From Hypsibius dujardini (Eukaryota; Tardigrada; Eutardigrada; Parachela; Hypsibiidae): 39,410 nt of DNA. How positions within the stretch are numbered: position 1 is the stretch's first letter; every line of letters begins with the position of its first letter. The stretch covers positions 1 to 39,410 of the forward strand of contig LRSR01010890.1 in the NCBI GenBank assembly GCA_001579985.1, in the 5' to 3' direction. The notes under the pieces were generated by a model. It was given only the letters and a program-made list of their open reading frames with translations, did no database searches and was not told the DNA's origin. This document shows positions 22,378 to 32,197 of the stretch, in pieces. The translations under genes were made by a program, and so were the position numbers.

Positions 22378-22947
22378 CAATACATACTGTATGTAGTGAG
22401 TGCTCAGTACGAAGTAAAATTTTAAATTCGGCTAACGGGCAAAATCGCTTTTAATTCGACTAGCTCTCTAGGTTCCATGCTATCTCAGTGTCAGTAACTT
22501 GGCACAGACGTTGAAATTTCGATAAAGTCAAAGAAAATTTAGCAACAAAAGGGAATTGAGAGAGAGGTAGGGATACCTTTATATAGTTCAGACGACTGTT
22601 TTGGAGAAAACAAAGAAACATTTTTGCTGTAAAAGAGACGGGATTGAGGCGGTAGAGGCGCCACTCGCAGGTTTAGCACACTTTACTAGCACACTGTACT
22701 CTACAGTCTTGTCACACTCTTGTCAGACACACACAAGCACATATTGCAGTTGACAGGTGCGTTCATTCTGAAAAGCGGTCAAATAAAGCGATTCAAAAAA
22801 AAGCACCGAAGAAATAGTTGATTGCTGCGTAGCTGCGTAGTATTAGTTCGGTCGGTTGTTTTGGTTGCTTGTAGGAGTGCAAGCGATATGTGTTCCGGGT
22901 AGCTGGTAGTGAGAAGTGCCACACTTGCGCTCCTTGCTTCCCCCCAC

Positions 22948-23016
22948 TTAGCCGAATTAAAAGCGATTTCGACGTTAGCCGAATTAAAAGCGATTTCGAC
23001 GTTAGCCGAATTATAA
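22948..23016. repeat. 27 bp tandem repeat, about 2.5 copies
   Basis: TTAGCCGAATTAAAAGCGAT units followed by TTCGACG repeat with a 27 bp period, and the third copy is partial. No coding relevance seen. Confidence 0.9.
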
Positions 23017-25214
23017 TTTTCACCTCGTACAGAACTCATCAAGTGGAATGTCAGAAAGCTACACATCTGCTCGGGAGGCTTGCGCGAACAGGAAGCCAGT
23101 TTCTACGCGCCAGGACCCTCAGTAACGGAGTTCCTGTCAGAAAAGTATAGCTCGTATCAGGGACAGATGTGGGTTATGTCACCCCTCCCACCATCAACAG
23201 TCCATGGAAGACCAAGGCTACTGTAGTAATCAGCAGACGGAACCTGGACGAAGCTGGAGTCCGCCGACAAGAGTCGACCCGTAGCCATACGAATTCACGT
23301 CCGAAGTCGTTGAATCGAACGGGTCTGGAGTAGACGATTCCCGGAAGCGTTTGCAGTATCATGGTCGGCTCTCGTTTTGGAGTGTGGCGGCCAGAAGGGT
23401 CTGCGTGCGAAGAGCGATAGCAAGGAAACGAAACTATGCTTCATAAATGTGATTTCGCGGGTTAGTTCGCCAGTGTCACGTGGATGCCGGAACGGAGTTC
23501 GTCGGGACACTCCGACTTCCAGGGACTCCGAAGTCGCTTCCTGGAGTTGAAAGCGGTCACCTTTGATCCGGGCACAATACTACTGTAGGAGTGTACTGCG
23601 TAGTATTGGTCGATGCACTCTGACCAACCTGGAGAAGGTTCCAGAAATCAAAACGGCAACGGAATGACGGGCGCTCGGCATCATTCGAGAGCGTCTTTAA
23701 CGGCAAGTTGACGGTCAGACATCTCGAGGATAGCGACTGACATGGGAGACGGCTGAACAGATTACTAATGATTCCGAACATCAGAATAACTGTTCGCTAT
23801 GCCTGGATGCCTTGTACTTCCGGTGAGCCTTTAACCCTTCTAAATGCAAACTTAATGCGATTCCGGTCACCCACTCGGTCTGACCGTCCAGCAGCTCCAG
23901 TGGTTAGTTGGCTGTAAGGGATTCCATACAGTACGTGTACGGTGTATATTGTATTCCTAGGCAGCAACTGTTGATTTGACGGTCAGAGTATCAGAAAATG
24001 GCATTTTTGTCTGTACAAGAGAAAAACTGTGCAGCAAAAGAAATTGAGACGGTGACGCACGGGCGGACATGCACAGACGGACGGTTACGACAGGAATTTG
24101 AAAGACCAACAAGGAGGTGCGCCGGAGACAAGTAGGCAAGAGACAAACGACCATGGCCGTCTACTACAATTTAATCTTCATATATCGACGACCCCCAGGG
24201 AGATGCTGTTGCTGCAGATGAAACATTCAGTCCCTTCAGACAGTCCCTGCAGTTTGCACCGCTGATTCGCTCTTATGGCCTGCCTGATACGAATTTGAAA
24301 ACTGTGTACAGGAAGACGCCGCAAAGTGTTAATTTATTGCAATTTAGCTCCCGGGTTGTAATCATCGTGCTCTCACCAAGCGATCGTTATTTTAACCGCT
24401 ACGAAATCCGTCTGGTTATGCTTAATGTATTTCCGACTTTGCGCAGGGTACTCTTTTATATGTGGGTAATGGTCAATGGGTGGCTCCGTCCTCCAGTTCA
24501 TCTCGGGGACCCCCGGTGTGTGTCGGCGCACTATGAAATGTCAAGTGTACATGCATAAAATTTATATAAATGAAAGTGTCGAAAGATCGTCACGCTCCAT
24601 GATTAAATCCCCTCAGCAGCCAAGGGGGGGAACTACCATCACCAACACCGCTTAACCCCATTGAACGATTATATTTGGCCGTGCCGCCTAGGGTCTACAT
24701 GTGGATCGACCGGCGGCAGCGGACAGAGCAATTTTTTTGCCTGCTTCCGAAGATGCGCGTGGGTACGAGCTCGGACTTAATATGTACCTAAACCGTCTGT
24801 TGGTCAGATCTCGATGTTTACCATACTCTCGTATCGTCGGCCTACGTATCAGCGGCCAGCGTCTGTCTGTCTGTCTGGTACGTGGGTACGTGGGTGGCAT
24901 GAGCACCTGGCAGCTTCCGGTTGTTTACTCATTTTCCTATGCCACTCTGTCGTTTGTACTGCTGATTGCTTTATGAAGTAATTTTTCCTGCTCTTCTTCA
25001 GCGATGAGAGAGGCCGGATTAAAAAATATGCCCGGCAGACGGCTGACCGATCGATCGTTTCTGTCTCTGTCTCTCTTTTCCCAGGTGATCAAAAAGTGTA
25101 TACACCTGTATGAACAGACGACAGAAGTGTAAATAAACAAGAGAGAAACTCAGGTGAAAAGGACTATAATCCATGTGAACAGGTGGCGCCACAAGTTAAC
25201 GTTTTCTCGCGCGG

Positions 25215-25222
25215 TATATAAA
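25215..25222 (+). promoter_or_regulatory. Candidate TATA box of the chitin-binding protein gene
   Basis: TATATAAA preceded by GCGCGG, 378 bp upstream of the chitin-binding protein start codon. If used, transcription would begin near 25245-25250 and give a 5' leader of about 350 bp, possibly spliced. Position and strand fit, but no transcript evidence is available. Confidence 0.35.
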
Positions 25223-25599
25223 GCTAAGCCGGGCATAGGGTTTCTTGACTTTCAGGCTTTACTTCCGGTGTGCATGCAGTTCCACGAGATTCCTGGTACA
25301 TTTTTTTCGTTAATGTGTATTGTTACGTTTGCAGGGTAACGTTTCCTCTTGACTATCCCACCAGTGCCGTTCCAACTGTGGTAGCTCTGAGATTTTCCGC
25401 TCTTATCTGGCTGGTCTCTGGTTCCTCGTCTATGTTGGGTCCTCGTGTATGCTGGGTCCTCGTGTATGCTGGGTCCTCCTATTTTCGCGTTTTTGACTAA
25501 CCAGAGGGGCGTTGAGCAATCCCAGCACCGCGGCTGTAGTAGGCGCCACACACGGGGGACGAACGCATAGCTAGTTTATTGCTCAGCGAACTTATAGGA

Positions 25600-27799
25600 A
25601 TGGCTGTTATGGGAGATATATTACAATTTCTTGCGGCCTTGGGGGTCTTCTCAGCATTTGTAGCCGGGACCAGTAACTTGGTAAGTCGCAAAGTCGAGGT
25701 GTTCTTCTCCGCTACTGTTTCTTCTCTTGCTAGCTAACTTCAGGGGGTGAGGGGGGCTCGCCCATCGGACTGACCAGAGATATTATTCACACAACTCATT
25801 CAGTGTGTTTTAACATATTGATCCTGTGTCTGCTTCTTCAGGTGAAACGACAGACGCCCGCCGTACCCGCTCAGAATCCTCAAGTATTCGAGGCATTGGA
25901 CATTGTAAGGATTTGCACGTCCCTGTCCATGGCCCATCATGAGCTTTCTGTAACTTGTGTCATTCCCTTTTTCTCGCAGCTCCGCGGCAGCGCTCCCCTC
26001 TCATCCGCACAGATTCAGCAGGTCCTTGCCTATGCTTATCCCGGATCCTCCTACCCAACATACAGCTACATCCCCCAGACCAGTTTCAACTGCAGTACGA
26101 ATAAGCTCCTTAACCGAAAAATAACAAGTTCACCCGTTGTTGTTGGATTGGTCTTTCGAACAAAAGGCGTTGCATTCTTTTTCTTCTTCCTCTTAGATCA
26201 AGTGCGGCAGTTTGGATTTTACGCCGACCCTGAAACGCGCTGCCAGGTAAAGCGTTTGAGGCAGAAATAAATTAAACAAAGCACCCATGCATTAGAAAGT
26301 ATGTACGAGTAGTATATCAGAGTGCCAAAGAATCGTCAAGTACCGGTAGCTAACCGTCACAGGCGAAGACAAAGACATTCAAAGAACTTGTATGGTTTTA
26401 ATCCTTTAAAACACACATGTGATGGTTACTTCGTTTAATTCAAGGTTTTCCGTCGCTGTGAGGCTCACAACTACATGTTCAGCTACATCTGTCCGAATGG
26501 CACCGGTAAGTCCTCTTTTGTTAGCTTTTTCAGTTCTTTGCTCTCAGCCTTTTCCTATAATAGATGTCTCAATAATGGCTGCATGCAAAGACATGCGCAC
26601 ATAGCTTGCCATTTGGTAATTCGATCGTCGTTGTATCGGTCTGTATTTTTGCAGTTTTCAACCAGATCACTTTGGTTTGCGATTGGTAAGTCTTCTCGCT
26701 TGCTCTTTTCTTTGAGAGGTTTTCCATTTTTGGCATCCTTGTTAATTGATATATCCGCGCGCAAAAGCGATGCAATAGCTTCGCATTGTTCTCTCCATTT
26801 GGTAATTTGAATCTCACGGTTTACTTGTGTGTGTGTGTGTGTACGTACAATATGTATCGATGCGCTTGCAGGTTTTACAACGTCAACTGTCCGTCGTAAG
26901 TAGCGAGAGACCATTGTTGTGTCCCGTCGCCGCGCTTTGTTTGTCTCGATTTACGGGTAGAGTAGAGTTGCTGTATGGGCACACTCAAGCCAGCACAGCA
27001 CGAAATCCGCGCGTAATCGTGTCCGCCACGGAGGCGTCCTCTCTCTCTCTGTGTCCACCATGGAGGCGCCCTCTCTCTCTCTGTTTGCCACGGAGGCGTC
27101 CTCTCTCTCTGTCCACCATGAAGGCGTCCTCTCTCTCTGTGTCCACCATGGAGGCGTCCTCTCTCTCTGTGTCCACCACGGAGGCGTCCTCTCTCTCTGT
27201 GTCCACCACGGAGGCGTCCTCTCTCTCTGTGTCCACCATGGAGGCGTCCTCTCTCTCTGTGTCCACCATGAAGGCGTCCTCTCTCTCTGTGTTTGCCACG
27301 GAGGCGTCCTCTCTCTCTCTCTCTGTCCGCCATGGAGGCGTCCTCTCTCTCTTCTGTGTTTGATGATGACTTTTGTTTCGTTTGCGTGTAGCGTGGGCGG
27401 GTTCTACGACTACTCCAATCCCAGGATATACCGGTATGGATGATGAAGGGAATGTTGCCATCCCCGTATTCGGTGAATCTTGGCACGATTCCTAACAATG
27501 ACTTAACGGCGTTTTGTTTTGTTTTGTTTTGCAGACAAGATTTGAAATTATTTGACGATTACTATTCGTCAAACTACGGGTCAGGCTCGTACGGCGGATC
27601 ATCCGGCGGCGCCAATTACGGCGGTGCTTCGGGCTCCTCCTACGGGATACTGACCAACGGCTATGCCATGCTGCCGTCCACCTCGCAGGTCATCAGTTCC
27701 CAACCGGCGTCCATATCGGAGAAATACTCCACCGGGAACATGTACAAGGCCGTTGCAAGGGCCGATGCATTGCTGAAAGATGAGGCGAAAAAGAAATGA
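25600..27799 (+). CDS. Secreted single-domain chitin-binding (peritrophin-A/CBM14, CPAP1-like) protein, complete
   Basis: Proteins of this type bind chitin in cuticle or related extracellular matrix. Exons: 25600-25680, 25842-25904, 25980-26094, 26197-26246, 26445-26505, 26655-26685, 26872-26895, 27392-27433, 27535-27799; phases agree and give 243 residues. Seen: a signal peptide encoded by exon 1 (ILQFLAALGVFSAFVAG); a linker; then one CBM14 domain with six cysteines at 86, 102, 108, 119, 132 and 140 and the family's FYADPETRCQVFRRC, CPNGTVFNQ and LVCDWFYNVNC. After it come FYDYSNPRIYR, a Gly/Ser/Tyr-rich stretch and a Lys-rich end (DEAKKK). The layout of YPxYxxIPxTxFxC before the domain and NVNC after it is typical of arthropod CPAP1 proteins. 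The domain is split over five very small exons (24-61 bp). Intron 7 is mostly a minisatellite. The exact CPAP1 subgroup cannot be assigned. Confidence 0.92.
27020..27352. repeat. 30 bp minisatellite in chitin-binding gene intron 7
   Basis: About eleven units of GGAGGCGTCCTCTCTCTCTG followed by TGTCCACCAT or TGTTTGCCAC lie in the 26896-27391 intron. The 30 bp period keeps frames open on both strands, giving long but spurious repetitive frames. A pyrimidine-rich TCTCTCTCT run occurs in every unit. Confidence 0.95.
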
Positions 27800-29000
27800 A
27801 CCCCCAAGAGGCGTTGAGTTCTCTGCATGGCGCGTAATAATGCTGGGTTGTACAGTGATGATGTATCCGGGGTGTCATGAGTAATTTTTTAATGATGTTG
27901 CGCTGCCGGTAGGACGATGCGGCCTTCTGGTTGGTGGGGATAAACGCGTGTCCCGTTATAAAGAGTACGCATAAGCTTGCACGCCCTTTTTTCAACGTCA
28001 TTCTACACCGAGATGGGGGTGTGGTCGATCGAGCTAACAAGACTTCCGGTGGTGGGGTTTCTCCTGTCTGACTTCCGGTGTAAGATGTCGAAGACTGATC
28101 AGTGAAGATGATGCAATAGGTGCTGCCCCTACGAAGCTCCACTATGTGGTGGTGGGAAGACCGCAGATCCAGGTGGCGTGATGTGACCGAGTTACCCGAT
28201 CCGTTGCCGTATGGCTAGTTTGATACATTCACGACTGCAACAGAAATGTATCGCTCTTGAGATAATTCCACCGGTGAAACCGATTGTTTAATTTTCTTTT
28301 CGGCGATGAAAATGCATCAATTGAAAAAGATTCGGGAGTCATAATAGAATGCCGGATTACAGGCCGGATTACAACCACGGTCGAACTTCACGGTTGAAAT
28401 AGAAAAGCCCAATCAAGCAATCTATCGCTCACTCACGGATAGTGGTCCAAGTTAGGTGTTCGATTTGAATCTGGTGGTCCAAGTTAGGTGTTCGATTTGA
28501 ATTTGATGCTTCAAAGTGTGACGTAATGACAGCCAGCTGTTTCTATTGATTATGCACGGCGGTGACAGCGCGAGCGCACTGCGAAATTTCTCTCGAAAGA
28601 AGGGGAGGAAATCAGTTCTAGGAAAAATGTGGTCGCTGAGAGAAATTAATTTCTATCTTTTCAATTTTTACATTCATAAAATGTCAATACCATAAGCGCG
28701 CTGGCTTTAATTGTACGATACGTCACGCTGGCTTTAATTGTACGATACGTCACGCTGTACGTTGTGCTTGTGGTGGTCTGACTTCGAACCGTTTCTATGC
28801 ACTGCGAACTGCAAGTGTGAAGCCAGCGCAGCGCAGACACAGCTGATCCTGTTGCTCTCTCTCTCTCTTACAGCTGATCATACATACTACGCGTATTATC
28901 AAACGTTGGAATTTATTTTCGCATTGTTTTCTCCTCTTCGTGGGCATTGCTCCCACATGTTATTTGCGGCATTTATACTGGATCTATTTCCCCTTCGGCA
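27800..29000. other. Spacer between chitin-binding gene and Mondo
   Basis: 1.2 kb between tandem genes on the plus strand. It holds two short tandem duplications: about 28438-28505 (GGTCCAAGTTAGGTGTTCGA, roughly 34 bp period) and 28699-28753 (GCTGGCTTTAATTGTACGAT, 27 bp period). A strong 3' splice-like site (CTCTCTCTCTCTCTTACAG, ending 28873) lies upstream of the Mondo ATG and may close a 5' untranslated intron. No coding exon recognised. Confidence 0.55.
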
Positions 29001-32000
29001 ATGGTGGGAGGCATGACGGGCACAGGGACGCTCATGACGATGATGGACAAGTCGCCACCTGGCAGGGAAATGGGCCTGTTCTACCAACAGCAGCAGCAAC
29101 AGCAGCAACAGCAACGGCAGCAGCAACAACAGCAAGGAGGTCGCAGCCACGCAGCTGTAGCTGTGGCACATCTCTCTGCTGAGGATAGCCTAAAGGAGAC
29201 GATCCACAGCGGTCATTTTATGTATGTGAAAAATGTCGTTTCAATGGGGATTCCGGGGGGCGGGGCGATATGGAGGGAATGGGAATAGTGGGGATTTATT
29301 TGATTTAAAATCCACCAGATGGGAAGAGATGGAGATTGACGCAAGATTGGCGTGGCCAATTTCTTGTGTATTTTCTTTTGTAGCATGGAATGTAAAAAAA
29401 TTATTATTACAGAAGGGATTGAGCGCTGCTGAAGTAAGAGAGATTTCCTGTCCGCGAGGTTTTCACAAGAAGATGATTTTTATTGGCAATTTTGATCTGG
29501 TTTTTGTGCTTGCGTTTGACAGTTGATTCGTTACAGCAGGGATGAATTTTTTTCAAGCTAGAATTATTAGCAAGACGACTGCAGGCCTGGAAATTCGTCA
29601 GACTTTAAATGAAACTCTATCCAAAAACAAACGCGGAAGAACAGAGTAGTTTGAACGAAAGCAAGAATAAGCGTCCTAGGGTGATATGTTGATTGATTGA
29701 TTTTAAAGGTGCTGTTTTTATTATTTCAATATTTTCCTTGTGGAGAGCTTGGATCGAACATTCGGGCTACGAGGAGCCGGCGAATATACTAGTAGTAGGC
29801 TCTCTATTGTAGGATTCTGTGTTTAACTTGTTTCTCTTCACAGGATGAGCAATGTTCCCCAGGACGAGGATGACGCAGAAGGGAGTGCGGAGGCGGTCAA
29901 CGCAGCGGGCAGCGATCCCGCTGTTCCCGACCCCAGTGTGCAGATGATGGACGTCGCGCCGGTGGGCAGTTCGCGTGTTCGCAGTAATTCTGACCCCATG
30001 CGGTCGGACAATTCGCGGTTGAGCATCAACCAAAGGAAGGTCATTGATTCGTCTCTCAGCAAGCTGTTTGAGTGTATGACGCTGGCGTACAGGTGAGAAA
30101 GGGAACAGCCAACCGTGAGCAAGGCCAGTACTGTTAGCAGTCGATTGATTAATCGTTCAGTGTATATTAAAACCGGCGGGCAGTCAAGAAGAAAAAAGGA
30201 AACTAGAGATACGGACAAGGTATTCAATTCGATACGTTCTCATTCAGCCAGGCAATGGGGCAGACAGACAAGCTGACCATCTACGCACTCAGGCAGACAA
30301 ACTGACCCACACAGACCATCTACCCACTCAGACAGACAAACTGACCCAAACAGACAGACAAACTGACCCAGACAGACCATCTACGCACTCAGACAGACAA
30401 ACTGACCCAAACAGACAGACAAACTGACCCAGACAGACATGAGTGAAGAGATGGGTAATTATCCACATGGTCGCACGATTACTTGGGTCACGATGTGCGC
30501 GCTGCGAATTGTGGTGTGTGGCGTCATGGCTGGGACATGGTGATTACATGTCTTAAATATAAGCGAAAATGTGCCGAGGGGGCCTTGATGGCTACATTTA
30601 TCTCTCGCGAGGGGGAAGAATGGCGTTCTGATTGGTATCTTATTTTAGATTGCTTTGATTGTTTTGATCGCGCCTGGTTTGGATTTGATTGGTTTAGTCA
30701 CCGCTGATGAGCAATATCTGTGACATTTTGACGTACTTTCAGGGCAAAATTGACCTCACCGAAATGGAACAACTTCAAAGGTCTCAAGCTTCGCTGGACA
30801 ATTAAGATCCGGCTGAACAATGTTATCTGGAGAGCGTGGCATATGCAATGTATGGTGTTTGCAGTGTTATTATCATTATCATTATCGACAGAAGAGGCTT
30901 ACCCTTCGACTTACCACTTTGATTCCACTTCGACTTGCGTTAATTCCACTTCGACTTACCACTTTGATTTCCCTTTTACTTACCACTTTGATTTCCCTTT
31001 TGACTTGCGTTAATTCCACTTTTGATTGCAGTTGTGAAGCAAGTTCGGCCATTGATTGCACCCTTTGCCATTGAGGTGGACCTTTCGCCCCACAACAAGG
31101 CAGAAGCGGTGGTACTGGAGGGAAAGTACTGGAAGAGAAAGCTGTCCATGGTGTCGGCGGAGTATCGCCGGTGGAGGGTTTACTACCGCGATAAGACCAA
31201 CGGAGTCAACAGCAAGAACACTCTCGCCCCACCGGTGCGTTCTCTTTGGAAATATTCTAATTCGTGGTAGTTACTGACACTGCTTGTGTGGTTGCCTCCT
31301 GTAGCAGGGAAGTATGGAGGCAGATTTCCTCGAGCGTTACGGCGACCCGTACGGAATAAATGCCGGCAATTGGGCCCCGCAGTCCAACGAAGAGCCCATG
31401 GTGGTGGAGGACTTTAATTTATTCCCCGACTTCACAGATGCCTTACTGGCGCGCTTGACCAATCAGCCGTTTGCATTTCCCACTTCGAGAGAAATCGGTA
31501 ACCTAAAGCATGTGTTTGAGGCCCCGCCCCGTCTGAATTGAACTAACGGACATCTTCGCTTGACATTGCAGCTCAGGCGGGTAATGCGGATTTTATCCAG
31601 CCCGGACTGTTGCAGTTGCAGCCGTCGCTGGATGATTTCATGGACACGTTGGAACCTCTTCAGGGTAGGCTAAATGCCGTGGGGGGTGGGGTGGGGGAGG
31701 GGGTGTCAGCATATCTGACGTTTCTCGCGCTCGACTTCCTTGTTCTATGATTCCGACTTGTTTGCAGAATTCTTCGCGAGCAGCGGATTCGGTCAGCAGT
31801 TTGGCAGTCAGTTCTCCAACTACGGCTTCGGAATGGGCGGTAACGACGCTATGGGTGGCGACCAGGGCATGAGTTCATCCCAGCTGGACATTTATCCGTC
31901 TTCCGCCGGATACTGGCGGGTTGGTTACCGATGTTTTTTCCTGTATTTTGTACTTCATTTTAACTTTCGATAAACGATGCTAATCTGTCTTCAGCCGAAT

Positions 32001-32159
32001 TTGAATGAGGCCGCGGTCAACGAAGCCATCCAGAATCGGATATCCTCCCTGCAGGGACAAGGTGGTGGGAATTACACCGCCTCAATGCAGCAGCAGCAAC
32101 GCCAGCAGCAACAACAACAACAACAGCAGCAACAGCAGCAGCAGCAGCAGTTGCAACAA

Positions 32160-32197
<38 letters not shown>

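Larger units (their letters stand above)
17641..25599. other. 8 kb region without recognisable genes, rich in inverted-repeat elements
   Basis: This spans from the glycosyltransferase start to the chitin-binding protein start, which point away from each other. The first few hundred bases should hold the glycosyltransferase promoter. The region carries GT and CAGA microsatellites, at least six inverted-repeat elements and two minisatellites (entered separately). Open frames such as 19840-20145 and 21126-21542 match no family I know and overlap or adjoin repeats. From about 22.4 to 25.2 kb I see nothing beyond a 27 bp duplication. Confidence 0.6.

Noticed and set aside
26827-27498. Long Ser-rich and Arg/Glu-rich frames on both strands
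   Set aside because: Translations of the 30 bp intronic minisatellite, whose period is a multiple of three.
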